A stretch of 64,000 nt of DNA from Reclinomonas americana ATCC 50394 (lineage: Eukaryota > Jakobida > Jakobea > Jakobida), in contig PS015432.1 in the NCBI GenBank assembly GCA_048213135.1, positions 1-64,000 of the forward strand, in the 5' to 3' direction. The position numbers and the translations under genes were made by a program. Shown here piece by piece: positions 16,601 to 28,978 of this stretch. Within the stretch, counting starts at the first letter, position 1. Each line of letters opens with the position of its first letter. The notes under the pieces were generated by a model. That model worked only from the letters and a program-made list of their open reading frames with translations. It made no database searches and was not told the DNA's origin.

Positions 16601-19600
16601 CCCACTTCTCCTCGCCAAGGCCCAGCAAATACTGCTCCACGGCCGTCGTCTTGGCCGTACCCGACGAGCCCATGAGCAGGCAATGCAGGTTCTGCTGCGC
16701 CACCAAGTCCACGAGGTAGTGCACGCGCACCGAGTCGATCGTCGGCACGAACAGCGTGCTGAAATCAAAGTACGCGTCACCCGGGTACTGCATGCACTCT
16801 CGCCTCATGAGTGTCATGCCGACGAAACAAACAGTGACCAACTGAAGCAAAATCAACAAACGCACCTGCCACGCAGCGATGCGTGACGTCCACGGAGTCC
16901 ACTGCAGAGTCTTCAAGTCGACAAAGTAATCAAAGAACGACTCGGAAGTCGGCAGGCCCTGCGGCATAATCAACGACATGCGCTCACGCATAAAGCCCGT
17001 CTCCAAACGCTGACGGCCTGCTGGCTCCAGGAATCCTACAAGAACACCACAGCAAGTGAGTACACACACACACACACACACACACGCGCGCGCGCAAACC
17101 CTCCCAGTGACGACAATGCACACCTCCCACCGCCCACATGAGCGCAAAAGCAAACAGACGGCCAACAGTGTCGTCGTTCAGTGTCTCCGTGTCCGCGCGC
17201 GAGATGCAAATCATGCGCAGCAGCAGTCGAAGTACGGTGGTCACCACATTGACGTCCACCACCTGCATCACCGGCTGGCAATTCTGTTGCACAAAAAAGC
17301 ATCACAACCAGCAGCAAATCAGTCTGCAGCAGGATGTGTTGCATGTCAGCACAAAGGGCTCGTACCTTGCGCATAAACAGCAACGCGTCGTCCATGAGGT
17401 CGGAGAACAAGGCGGTGATGCGGGTGACTTCGGCTTCGGTCGGCGGTCGTGGCTCCTCCGGATCCACCATCACCGAGGCCGCCTTGCCGATCTCGCTCTG
17501 CAGAACCGGCTTCCAGCCCAGCACGCTGCCCGACACGTAGATCTGACCGGCGCGGCTCACCGTGGCCGGCGAGGCATTGCGCAGATCCTCGGCCTCGAAG
17601 CACATCTTGACTGTGTCGGCCATGGCCACACGGTCGCCGTTGGCCAGCGTCAGCAGCTTGTTGTCGTCGAGCACCGTGTTGAGGTTCTCAATCCAAATGG
17701 CATCCACTGGTCCGTCGCACACAATCCACACGTTTTCACGCTTGTTGTTGTTGGCCTTCTTCCACATGGCCGAGAACACGCCGTCGATCCAGTCGTTGTT
17801 CAGCATTTCGCCAAACATTTGCTGGGCGAGAATCGCCTTCGGGTTCATGCGGTACTGGTTGTGCTTGCCGACCACGGCCGACAGCGTCTTCAGCATGACC
17901 TCGTAGATCTTGGACTTGCCGGCACCCGACGGCCCAATGACCATGATACCGTGGCGCACCAACGACGTCTCGTACAGCTGAATGACCTTGGTGACCCACT
18001 CGTCGTGCTCCACCAAGTCGAGCTCCTTGATCACAGTCTTCATGGCAGCTGTACAAATGGGCAAAGGAGTGAGTGCGTGCAGCGCAAACATCGGGAAGCA
18101 GATGGAAACTGACCTTCGATCTCCGGGTGCGACATGGGGTCCTGCTTCTGGCCGGGGAACAGGTCGTTGATGAGCGCCATGAGGAGTGGCACGTCTTCAG
18201 CGACCAGCTTCGACAGATTCATGTCACGCAGCGTGCGCTGCAGAATAAAGTCCTCCTTCTTGCCTGGGTTCGCGCGCAGCACAGTGCCGGCCGTACGCAG
18301 CACCGACAGAATGTTGCGCAGACCAAAGTCGTAGTGAGGCTGCTTCGACAGCTGCTCCTCGCACAACTTGTACAGCGTGTTGAACTTCTTCGACAGCACG
18401 TCGTACTCGAGGTAGCCCGAGGCGGCCAGCTTGACCTTGATAATGATCAGGCGATCCGGCACCATCATGGTCACACCGCGGAAGAGCACCTTCAGGTTCT
18501 CCGGCAGCTGTGCGAGAGAGGAGAGAGAGAGAGAGAGAAAGGTGAGCGCCACCTGCTGTCGACAGAAGGTGAGAGAGACATGTGCGCTGCTGGTACAAAC
18601 CTCCTGGCGACCCTGATAACCGGGGTTCATGGTGATGAACAGACCGGTGGACGGACGCAGGCGAATCACCTGGCCGTCGGTGAATTGGAACTCCTTCATG
18701 CGATTGCGGATGGCTTGGAAGATGCACTGAATCTGCTGCGCCACTACAGAGAGCACGTCGAGGTCGATGCGGTTGAACTCATCGAAATCGCCCCAAGCGC
18801 CCGACTGTGCGCAACCCTTGAAGATCTTGCCCATCGAGTTGTGGTCCATCTGATCGGAGCAGTTGAACACGACGACGTACTTGCCGAGAGCACGACCGAG
18901 ATCCTTGACAGTCTCGGTCTTGCCTGTACCGGCGGGGCCGGCGGGCGCGCCGCCGAGGTACATGCCCAGCGCTTGCGACAGCGTAATGTAGCAGCTGGGT
19001 GGGAGGGGAAAGAACCTTGTCAGGAGAAGAGGACGAGAGAAAACGTCGCCGATGGATGGGCACTCTCACCGATCCGTCAGTGGCGTGACGACCAGGCGTT
19101 CCTTGCAGCCGAGGTACTCGTACGAGTACGTAAACTCCACATCGGTGACACACACGATGCAATTGTCGGCTTCGGGATTCCAGTAGAAGCGCATCTGCTT
19201 CTGCCAGTCGAAGCTCTCCGGACCGACATCTGCCAGTCGGCCCTTCTCGCGTTGCTCTCGCGTCTTGGCACGTGCAATCTCGTCAAACACATCGCGCTGG
19301 TGCATCTGAATGGTGATCAATGTCTCCACATTGCGCCGCTTCAGTGTCGACAACTGCACCACTCGCTCTTGTCAACACACAGATGATGGCGAGTCAAATC
19401 AGTCAAAAAAACACGAGAACGCACCGACGAGTCTTGTGTCAGCTGGGTCATCTCCACGAGGAGTCCATTGATACGACCGTTGGCGGCCATCAAGGAACGA
19501 CGATCGCCACCACGAGCACGGAAGAGCGCCTCCTCAGCCTCCATGGTCCACCGGAACTGAATGCCCAGCAGCGACACCTGGGCCGGGTACGCATCGACAA

Positions 19601-22600
19601 ACGCCTGCAGCTGGAAGCCCGGATCGCACGCGTCCACTGCCGCTCGGCGCACAATCGTCTTGATCGTGTCGATCATGCCATCCTCCAACACGTTGAGCCA
19701 ATACTCGACATGGCCACTGGCAGTGATGGGCTGCGACATGGGCACCACCTCGCCCTCTTGCGATATCATCGTCACAATCTCGTTGTGGTTTTCGAACTTC
19801 AACCTGCACAAATACGCCGCGTGTTCAGCAACGGCGGCAGCATAATCGTGAGTGAGTGAGAGCGCGCTCTCGTCGCCACACGCAACGTTCCGATGCTGTC
19901 AAACACGAGCTTCAAGTGTGGCTGGATGGCGTGCGGGTCGGACGACTGACTGAGAATGTCGAGCAACACAGGATCCGACACAAAGTAGAAGCGCGGGAAC
20001 TTGTTGCGTTTCTCCTCCAGGTACTCTGCGCAGCAATCGGAAGGGATGAGCGCGTGTGTGTGATCCACCGGCGTCCTGCACCCGACCTCACCACTCAGTG
20101 ATCGCTGGCACGCCTCCAGTTGCTCGCGCATGTAATCGAGTTGATTGAGCTGCTCGTTCTCGTAACAGAACTGCGCACAAACACCGGATGCGTTCAGCAC
20201 GATGCGCCACAATGTGAAAATGCGCCAGTGGAAACATCTCACCTGAATCACTTTCTCCACCTCCACCGCCTTGGCCATGATCTTGCACCAGGCCTTGTCG
20301 ATCATGTTGAAGCGCTTCTGCTCCTGAGGCAGACTCTTGGCAATATCGCCACCTCCGGCAAACACGGCCTCCATGTAGATCCACATGGCCTGCACTTGCA
20401 GCCACCGCTCAATGGCATCCAGTGCCGATGACACCTTTTCGATCCACAGCACCACCTGCAATAAACGTCTCCTGTTGTGAGCCAAGAACAAACACAACGA
20501 GTAAGAAACAACACAAAGAACGCACTTGTTGGCGGAAGGGCTTGACAAAGCGCGAGGAGATCATCGAGTTGAGCTTGAGTTGCGTCTCCTCCAACCGCTC
20601 CAGTACCTCCTGCGTCTCGGTGCCCTTCAGCAGCAGGTGTCCGCGATTCTTGAACTCGCCAAAGGTGAACACGCGATCCTCCCAGTCGGTGCGCACGTCG
20701 GCAATCTTGAGCTCGATTTCACGCTCCTTGCGTGCCGCCATGCACAACTCCTCCATGCGCTCCAGGTGATCCTGCAAGTTGGCGTCGAGCAGGTCCTGCA
20801 GCTTCATCACATCCTCGTCCAGCGAGAACTGATGACCGGTAATGTCCATGAGCTCACGCCAGTGGCGCAGTTGCACGGCGTCGCGGTTCGACAAGTCCTC
20901 CAGCACAGGCTGGATTTCGCGAAAGTCGTCAATCTTCTTGCGCAGGTCCTTGTAGGCTTGCCAGTCGCGCAGGCGCCGGTTCAGTGCATTGCACTTGCGC
21001 TCAAACTGGTCCATCTCCTCGGCAATCTGCGGGAAGATCTCCGACACTTGCTTCCACTTGAGGTCGCCGTACGAGTTGATGCGCTTGTTGACCTGCGTGA
21101 AGATGAACATTAGTTCCAAGTCGACAACGCTACAGGCAACGACGACACACTGTCCGCATGTACCTGAACGTAGAGCGAGTAGAGGCTGTCGAGCAGCTTC
21201 AGCTCCTTGCCCGTGGTCTCCAGCGCCTCGTACGTGTGCACCGTGAGGCCAAACAGCTCTTCGCCGAGGGAGTACGTCTGCCAACAAAATAAATGGCGTG
21301 GCGAGTGAGTGAGTGGCCATGCACCTCGACAGGGAGGGTGGAGGGGGCTTGGCGTGCTCACCTTGAATTTCACCATCTTGTCCTCGTACACGGCCTGGAA
21401 GCGCTGCAGGCGCTGCAGTGCGTCCTCCGGTTCGATGCCCGGGATCATGGGGCCATTCTCCACAAAATCGTTACGGAACACCTCCACCTCCGTCTCAAAG
21501 TCCTTGACGTCGAGCACAAGCTGCCGCTTGAAGCCACCATAGATGCCCTGCAGGTAGGTCTCCTTCAACCTGCACCGAGGTGGTCAGTAGTCAAGCGAGG
21601 GGAGAGTCATCAACGGAAAATGCGACGCACCGAGCGGCCCTGACGACACGCAGCCAGGCGGGCTCGAGTTCCGCCACCCGGAAACCCTCGTCTTTGTTGA
21701 TGTTGACGTCGTAGCTGCGCAGTAGTCGGTACGTTTCCTCAATGGGTGCCACATCGTGATCGAAAGTGGCCTCGCGCCTCCGAATATCGTTCAGCACACC
21801 GACCACTGCAACACACCACCAATGCGAGGTCAGCAGCTGTAGTGAGAAACACACACAATCACTCGCGCACTCACCAAAGCTGAGGTCATCCAGCTCGACA
21901 ATCTCCTTTTCCAGGTTCTTCGTCACCTCCTTCATGTACACGGAGAACTCGTCGAGCTTGCTGGCCGCCTGCTGGTGCAGATTGCGTGCATACTGCAACT
22001 TCCACAGTGCAGCCTCGCCGGCGAGGTGTTCTTGCAGGCGCTGCGTGCTGACCAGCAGAGCGCCCATCTCACGACTGTTGTGCAGGCGCCGAATGCTCTG
22101 CTCAATGTCGTTGTACTTGCGCAACTCGGCCTCGAAGTCATGCAGCGACGGCGACGTCTTCAAGAACTCCTCGTACAGACGCACCTTGTCCGTCTGTCGT
22201 GCACCATAGCGAAGGGGTGAGTCGTGCACCTTAACAGCCAAAAGGGGGGGGGGGGGGGAGGACAAAGACACGACTGACCTGCCACAGGTAGTTGAAGCGG
22301 CTGAAAGTCTCGGTGTAGGCAGCCACGGAACCGCGCAGTCCATGCAGCGCACCAGTCAGCGCCAGTACGACCTTCATCACCTCGCGTTCCTGGGCCACCA
22401 GCTCGAAGAACGACGGTCCCTCGGCCACGACACTATTCCGCGACTGCACATGCGACGACGAACGGTCGAGGCGACCATTGACCTGCCACCGCGGCAGACG
22501 GCGCGACAAGCCGAGCACAACCACCGCCGTGGCGTTGACTGTCTCCTGCACCTCGTCCATGCTGGGGTTGAGGACGTAGCTGGGCTTGATGAACTCGACA

Positions 22601-25600
22601 TCCACCTGGAACAGCGGGCGTGTNNNNNNNNNNNNNNNNNNNNNNNNNNNNNNNNNNNNNNNNNNNNNNNNNNNNNNNNNNNNNNNNNNNNNNNNNNNNN
22701 NNNNNNNNNNNNNNNNNNNNNNNNNNNNNNNNNNNNNNNNNNNNNNNNNNNNNNNNNNNNNNNNNNNNNNNNNNNNNNNNNNNNNNNNNNNNNNNNNNNN
22801 NNNNNNNNNNNNNNNNNNNNNNNNNNNNNNNNNNNNNNNNNNNNNNNNNNNNNNNNNNNNNNNNNNNNNNNNNNNNNNNNNNCGGCCAGCAGGGCCTCCA
22901 GCAACGGCCGCACCACGGGATTGATGCGACCAACCACCCGATCGTACTCTTGCAGCATGAAGGTGAGCTGGCTGAAGTAGCGCTTGAACTTCTCCTCCTG
23001 CAACAGCACCATCTTGGCGCCGTCGGTGACATCCATGCCGAGTCGCAGCAGCCACTTGGTTTCGCGAATCAGCTGCGGAATCTCCGGATCAAAGTTGACC
23101 AAGACGCGCCCGGTCTCCGGGTGGCGCACAATCAGTGTGGCCTGCAGACCGGTCTTGGCGTTGTCGATGCTGCGCATCCATGCAATGTGCCACAGAGTCT
23201 CGAACTCGATCAGGGCGCGCGCCACTCGATTGTAGGCCTTTACAATCTTGCCGGTGTCCTTGGAGGAGTCCTGGTTGAGGACGCCGATGGACTGGAAGCG
23301 CATCATCGGCTCCTCGATGCGACGGTACAGATTGCGAGCCCAGATGATGTTGCCGGCCACTGGCGGCGCGTTGCGCACCAATGGTGGGTTGTGCTTGTGG
23401 CGCTCGTACGCCTTTTCGACTTGCTCAAGCTCCTGTCCGTACTGGTAGAAAATCATGGTGTACTTGTTGCTGAGACCGGCCTGCAGTCGCAGAGAATTGC
23501 GAAGGATGAGCAGCAGCAACCACTTGCATGCAAAAAAAGGGGAGAGGAGCTCACCTTGAGGCTTTCGCGATGGAGAATTTTCTGAAACAGATGCAGCAGC
23601 GAGAGCGCATCCTCAGTGTTGCGAATGTTCTCGAACACGGAGTTGATGTAGACTTGCAGCGAGTGCTCGAACAGCTCGATGCGCTTCTGGAACTCCTGGT
23701 AGTCCTGCTCGAAATAGTTGTTCTCGTCCAGCAGATTGTAGCGCTTGGCCCGCATCTTGTCGATCTCGGCACTGAACGCCGCCGTCATGCTCTCCATGCC
23801 GTCAATGCGTTGCCGTACGAGAATCGTGAACTGCTGGCAGCTCTCGAACACATCGAGCAGGCGACGCAGGCGCACCGCAATGCGGTCCACGCGTTCCGTC
23901 ACCCGTGCCGAATCGACCTCCACCGACTTGGGCCGCGGCTGATGCAGCAGGCGGTCCTTGAGGGCACGGAACTCGTCTACCCACGCTTGCAGCACCTCGA
24001 TCGAGGCGCGCAGCATAAAGACCAGCTCGTCGGGATCCTGGTCCCACAGATTGCGACCGCCGAGTTCAATGTTCCGCTTGCAATTGGCCACCAGCTGATA
24101 CGACACCTTGCGCAGCAGCATGGTCATGTGGTCTGCATCGAGAAGCAACGAAAAGTGAGTGACGCGAGGGGGAGAGAGAGAGAGTGAGAAGGCAAATGAA
24201 GCACGAGTCGAACCATTGTGGCAAAAGTATTGTGAGACAGTCTGCATGACAAAGAGGTTGTTGCAGAGTGTGGGCAGCATGCGCAGACACTCGGTGGGCG
24301 ATCCAGAATACAGCGGCTCCACGAACGGCTGCAGTTGCGTGAGGAAGCGCACATTGTCCTTGGCCACGTGCAGCGCATCGGTGAGGTCGTTGTCGACCAT
24401 TCGCCATCGGCGCACCACCTGACTGCGCACGCCAACGGCTCCGGCGGACCCACTAGCTCCAGGGGCAAATAGTGATCCTGGTGGTGAGGGCGACGGGGAT
24501 GGCGACGGAGCGATCGAGGCACGCGGAGTCGGCAACGGCGAAGTACCGGTGGCCGACAGCAAGCCAATGACCAGCTTGGCCTCGGGTCGGTTCTTGTCGT
24601 CCACCAACGAATGCAAGCGGGTGGTTCTCTCCTGCGTCGAGGCAGTGCGCGGTTAGGAGAGAGAGAAAGCAAGAGGGAACAGGAAAGAAAAAGACCGACC
24701 TTCCAGTACGCGAGCTCCGAGGCTGGACCGCTCTCGGCGTCGCCACCAGTTGCCGCGGCTCCACCGCGCGGCTCGGCCTCTCCCACCACCCGTGAGACCA
24801 CATCGATCCACGTCTCCACCAGTCCCTCCAGCTGACGAACAAGAGCTGGGTTCGAGGCAGCGGCGCGAGCCAGCGACGATGGGTTGTTCTCCACGCCGGC
24901 CAGCTGATACGGCTCCGGCAGTGGAAGGCGCACGGCTTCGGAAACTGCATACGTCTGCAAGTCGTCCAGCGTGCGCACAAAACTCGACACTTCGGTGACG
25001 AGTTCCTGCGGTGGATGACAAGGCGTCAGCAGTGGAGACATACCATCTCTTACTCAGTCATAAACTCGCTCACCTTGGCGTCGGTGTCACTCGCTGCACC
25101 CCACTCTTGTTTCCGCTGCAGAACGGGAATAAAGACATACTGCAGGAGGGTTTGCAGTGCACTCGGCACCACCAGCGAGGTGGACGACAGCGAGCAGTCG
25201 AATTCACCAAAGATCTGTCGCGGCCTGTCAGCACCAACGACACTACCACCACCACCACCATTGAAATCAATGGACGACACGAGAACGCAACGAGATCCTG
25301 GCACAGATCGCGCTCACGACGGCGCACAGGACCTAGTGCGGCGCCAGGCTTGAAGCTCTCCAGTACACCGCCATTGCCAGTCGACGACTGCGCCGCCGCA
25401 CTGGCAGCAGTCGGATTGTCGTGCGTCGGACTGGTGAGGCCGGCTTCGCCATCGGCGCTGGCCGAGCGACTCGCCGCGTTGACGCCGGCCGAGTGATCCG
25501 GTGCCGCGCGAATCACATACGCACACTTGCAGAAACCGTGCGAGGAGGGAGCACCAGAGGCAGACGCACCGCCACTGCTGCTGCCACCCTTGCCCTTGCC

Positions 25601-26253
25601 GCCAGCTCGTCGATGACGCACGCTGCCACCATCGTCATCGTCGTCATCATCGGCAGCCGAATCGCGGTGCTCCACTGCTGGCGTCGTCGTTGTTGTCGTC
25701 GTCGTCGCAGTCGCAGTCGCCGTCGCCAGCAAATGGTGGTGAGGCAGACGGAACGAATCCAGACTGCGCAACTCCTCGGTTTCGTTCAAGATCAGCTCGA
25801 CAGTTACCTCTGTCAGAACACCATGATTTTGAGTCTCGCGGGTGTTTTTTTAGCAGCTCCTCCTCTTCTTCTGTTGTCGGTGGGTGGACGCAACTGTCGC
25901 CTGTGCTCTTGATGAGGAACAGCAAGTGGGTCGGTCCATGTGGCTGTGCGTCGAGAAACGCCATCATGTGATCGACGGCGCCAGGTCGACTCTTGATCTG
26001 CAGTCGCCGTGAGCACACCGTCGACAGAGAGGGGCAGAGAGAGGTAGAGAGAGGCAGAGAGAGGGGGGGGACGCACCTGAGCAGCCACGGCCTCCAAGGC
26101 GCGAACCTCCTCGCTGGACGACGCGGTGTTGATGAGTCCAGCATGACGCGCGATTTGTGAGAACACAAACAGCGGTCGTGGGTCACTGCTAGCTGAGGCA
26201 GCAGCCGAGGAGGCGCCGCCCAACGCGCTGGATGCTGCTGCGCGTCGACTCAT
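10685..26253 (-). CDS. DNAH5: Axonemal outer-arm dynein heavy chain, gamma / DNAH5-DNAH8 type
   Basis: Motor subunit of an axonemal dynein, driving flagellar beating by ATP-dependent microtubule sliding. The N-terminal tail (25000-26253) is Ser/Ala-rich with a divergent insertion. The tail at 22900-23520 ([54 protein letters not shown]) matches the DNAH5/DNAH8/gamma group, not the alpha/beta chains. P-loops: AAA1 GPAGTGKT (18917-18940), AAA2 GPSGAGKS (about 17911-17935), AAA3 GSSGTAKT (about 16647-16670). The stalk coiled coils and microtubule-binding domain lie at about 15300-16210, AAA5-AAA6 downstream, and the C-terminus ends [17 protein letters not shown]4 is absent: a 20-N gap (16273-16292) jumps from the end of AAA3 to the stalk, so about 1 kb of exon is missing from the assembly. 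Gaps at 14402-14529 and 22624-22882 also cut coding sequence. GTTGCGT donors lie at 11117, 11271, 13851, 19880, 25285 and 25888. Start ATG is at 26251-26253. Confidence 0.95.
14402..14529. other. Assembly gap (128 N) in dynein AAA5
   Basis: Joins [10 protein letters not shown] to [20 protein letters not shown]. In DNAH5 the corresponding stretch is well over 128 nt of coding sequence, so the gap is undersized. Confidence 1.
16273..16292. other. Placeholder gap (20 N) replacing dynein AAA4
   Basis: The left exon ends AAA3 ([13 protein letters not shown]); after the gap comes an intron and the stalk helix ([14 protein letters not shown]). Confidence 1.
22624..22882. other. Assembly gap (259 N) in the dynein tail
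   Basis: Lies between two in-frame tail segments, [10 protein letters not shown] and [14 protein letters not shown]. Confidence 1.
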
Positions 26254-26586
26254 CTATCTATGTCTCACTGTCTCACTGTGCAGAGAAGCAGCAGATGACG
26301 AATCGTGCTGGTTTCACAATGCGCGATTGGATTCGTCTCGCCTCACACACACGCGTGCGTCTCTTCTGCGTCTGTGTGTCTGCGCCAGATGCAGATAAGC
26401 AATTGGTGAAGTTCGCGCCAACTGCCGATGGGCCAGGTGTCGCTGAGGTACATCAGAAGGCCTGTTTTACATTTTCCCTCTCCTCCCGCTTATAAAAACA
26501 CACAGACAGCCTCGTTCACACAACAACAACACAGAGAGTGTGTGCGGCGTCTGATTCTCCCGCCAGCGCGAGCACCCCCACCACTC
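26254..26586. other. Intergenic spacer upstream of the dynein heavy chain
   Basis: About 330 bp between the dynein start and the EF-hand stop. No coding frame of interest is visible. It should hold the dynein promoter; no TATA-like or other motif stands out to me. Confidence 0.5.
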
Positions 26587-27727
26587 TCAGAATACACCCA
26601 GATACAGTCGGTGGCCATTTTCCACAAACTCCTTCTTGCCAATCTGTGTGCATCACGGCTTGTCAGCAGCAGGACGACGAGTGGTGCCAGCAGGCCCCGT
26701 CTGCATTGGCCCTCACCTTGCCGTCTCCGTTAATGTCGATCCCGCGAAGGATCTGCTGCACCATGAAGGGATCCGAGTCGAAGAGACGCAGCGCCTCGTC
26801 GTGCAGTGGCACATACGAGTCGCAGATCGTGCCGGGAGTCGGGCTAGATGGTGTGGAGGTACGACGGTCGCCAGTCACACCGAGCGAGGACTTGCGGGCG
26901 GCGGCGTTCATCACAAGTCGCGACGCCGATGGCGGGCGCAACGCAATCACTTCCGTGGCCACCACAGACTCGCGGCGGCTGGATGCACGCGCGCTGCTGA
27001 CCGGGCTGCCAATGACCACCTCCGGCACGCCGTGTGTGGAAATGGAGAGGCGACGCAAGCGGGCCGAGCAGGCCGGGCTGCAGCCGCTGATGACTTGTGG
27101 TACCGGCGCGGTGACCGACGCCTTGCGGTACCTCAGCGCCGACATGGGCACATTGTCCATGGCGCTGGAGCGAGGTGTCTCGAAGCCGCCCGACAGGCGA
27201 CGCATACCGGCCACCGGGCTGCTGGAGGAGGAGGCAGTGGACGTCGGCGAGTCGGTGACTGGCGCCGACAGCGACAGGGAGCGTTCGCGTGAACCAGCCG
27301 GCTCCGACGTGGCCGACGACGCGGACGCCCGTCGAGACCTCGCCTCACGCAGATCCACCAGCCGCATGTACTCGGAAAGCAGATCACGCGCCAGCCGTCG
27401 GACCTCGTGCTGAGGATTTCGAACAAACCGCATTTGTCAGTGAAAGGAGATCCTTGAAGCACACAAGCAAGCACACAAAGCAAAGCGACGCACCACATCG
27501 AGGAAGCGGTTGTTGTCTTGATTGTAGTGCGCCCACAGAATCAGCATGTCCTTCTGTTGAAATGCCAGCGCGCGGGTGAGGATAATCGGTTAGTCTGTGC
27601 GTCAAAGAAAACAACTCACTCTCGTCAGCAGCATGGTCTCCGTCAGCTCCGCCGGTGGCGTGGACATGACTTTTGCCGCACGCCGCAGCACCTCGCGATA
27701 GGTGGTCTCGTGTCGGAACAGCAACAT
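26587..27727 (-). CDS. EF-hand protein with paired calcium loops split by a long Ser/Ala-rich insertion
   Basis: Four exons. The first 56 or so residues include HYNQDNNRFLDVHEVRRLA, an EF-hand loop with acidic or amide residues at positions 1, 3, 5, 9 and 12 of NQDNNRFLDVHE. A Ser/Ala/Arg-rich region of about 200 residues follows, with many SxxS and RRxS motifs (possible phosphosites). Then comes LFDSDPFMVQQILRGIDING and the loop DINGDGKIGKKE, a canonical EF-hand with Asp1, Asn3, Asp5 and Glu12. The second loop is completed only by joining the last intron (26645-26716), which supports the exon model. The protein is probably a calcium sensor or adaptor; the partner is unknown. The stop (TGA at 26587-26589) is 333 bp from the dynein start. 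I chose ATG 27725-27727 because it opens a frame that continues through every splice. Confidence 0.72.
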
Positions 27728-27854
27728 TGCTCTTATCTTTTCTCCACGCTCACGATTAATAGAAATAAAGCCGGACGTGACAGAAATTAAACCCGGACAA
27801 CTCCACTCGATGATTGAGCCGACCACTCTCACTCTGCATGCTGCCGATGGTCTC

Positions 27855-27859
<5 letters not shown>

Positions 27860-27924
<65 letters not shown>
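27860..27924. repeat. (CA)n microsatellite
   Basis: About 32 CA units, 15 bp before the 458-N gap. Confidence 0.95.
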
Positions 27925-27926
<2 letters not shown>

Positions 27927-27939
27927 CTCGTCGTCTCTC

Positions 27940-28397
27940 NNNNNNNNNNNNNNNNNNNNNNNNNNNNNNNNNNNNNNNNNNNNNNNNNNNNNNNNNNNNN
28001 NNNNNNNNNNNNNNNNNNNNNNNNNNNNNNNNNNNNNNNNNNNNNNNNNNNNNNNNNNNNNNNNNNNNNNNNNNNNNNNNNNNNNNNNNNNNNNNNNNNN
28101 NNNNNNNNNNNNNNNNNNNNNNNNNNNNNNNNNNNNNNNNNNNNNNNNNNNNNNNNNNNNNNNNNNNNNNNNNNNNNNNNNNNNNNNNNNNNNNNNNNNN
28201 NNNNNNNNNNNNNNNNNNNNNNNNNNNNNNNNNNNNNNNNNNNNNNNNNNNNNNNNNNNNNNNNNNNNNNNNNNNNNNNNNNNNNNNNNNNNNNNNNNNN
28301 NNNNNNNNNNNNNNNNNNNNNNNNNNNNNNNNNNNNNNNNNNNNNNNNNNNNNNNNNNNNNNNNNNNNNNNNNNNNNNNNNNNNNNNNNNNNNNNNN
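27940..28397. other. Assembly gap (458 N)
   Basis: Hides the 5' part of the plus-strand hydrolase fragment. Confidence 1.
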
Positions 28398-28588
28398 GAC
28401 ACATAGACCCGTCGAAGGCATTGTTGCTGAACGGCAAGCGACTGACGGTGGGACACCACGGTTTCTTCCGCGACCAGCCGATGCGCAAACTGATGTGGGA
28501 TCCGATAGTGTTTCCGTGGATTCGCCAGCAGCTGCAAGCTGGCAAGCGGTCGATGATCTCCACGGCGATTCCATCCGCCAAGCTATGA
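28398..28588 (+). CDS. Alpha/beta hydrolase, C-terminal fragment
   Basis: The frame is open from the end of an N gap to TGA at 28586-28588. It contains GKRLTVGHHGFFRDQP and IVFPWIRQQLQAGK. The hydrolase at 48653-50470 ends in the same way, with VGHHGFFSP and [11 protein letters not shown], so this is the last exon of a paralogue. The His in VGHHGFF is the likely catalytic-triad histidine of this S33/aminopeptidase-like group. The nucleophile Ser and the rest must lie in or before the gap. Only about 670 bp are left between here and the next gene, too little for a full copy with introns, so the gap is under-sized or the gene is truncated. It converges with the coiled-coil gene, with stops 23 bp apart. 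Confidence 0.6.
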
Positions 28589-28611
28589 TGAAGGAGGGAG
28601 ACAAGTGTGCT

Positions 28612-28958
28612 TCACTTCTGCTGCTGTTGTTGTTTCTGCTGCTGCTGTGGTGTGCTCTGCATGGCAGCCGTCAGGCTGTCGATCTGGGCCTCGAGCGACC
28701 GCAGTCGAGCTGGCCCGACAGTGTCCAGATCGCGCCGCTTGGCCTCGATCTCCTCGCGCATGTCGGCGACGCGCTGCTCGAGGCACCGACGCTGCGCCAG
28801 CACGTTCCGTAAGTATTGACGGGAGCCTGCGTGCCCTGCGCAGTCTGCGCTCCACTCACCTGCTCCAAGAGCGCGCGACAGCGATGCTCGGCCTGCTGTC
28901 GTCGCACGAGCAGCTCCGGCGGTGTCTCGCACTGACGCACCTGCGCACGCAGCTGCTC
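28612..28958 (-). CDS. Coiled-coil protein, 3' fragment
   Basis: Two exons joined at an intron of about 75 nt give a Leu/Arg/Glu/Gln-rich helix: QLRAQVRQ, EHRCRALLEQRRCLEQRV, ADMREEIEAKRRDLDTV and RSLEAQIDSLTAAMQS, then a Gln-rich tail (QQQQKQQQQQK) and TGA at 28612-28614. The heptad pattern predicts a parallel coiled coil. The family and function are unknown. The 5' part is lost in the 20-N placeholder gap at 28959-28978, which also removes the end of the neighbouring CoA-transferase gene. Both genes point the same way, so the missing sequence must contain one stop and one start. Confidence 0.6.
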
Positions 28959-28978
28959 NNNNNNNNNNNNNNNNNNNN
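28959..28978. other. Placeholder gap (20 N) between two genes
   Basis: Removes the last exon of the CoA-transferase and the start of the coiled-coil gene. Confidence 1.

Larger units (their letters stand above)
27728..28397. other. Spacer with CA repeat and N gap
   Basis: Contains about 130 bp of unique sequence upstream of the EF-hand gene, a (CA)n tract and a 458-N gap. The missing 5' part of the plus-strand hydrolase should lie here. Confidence 0.5.
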
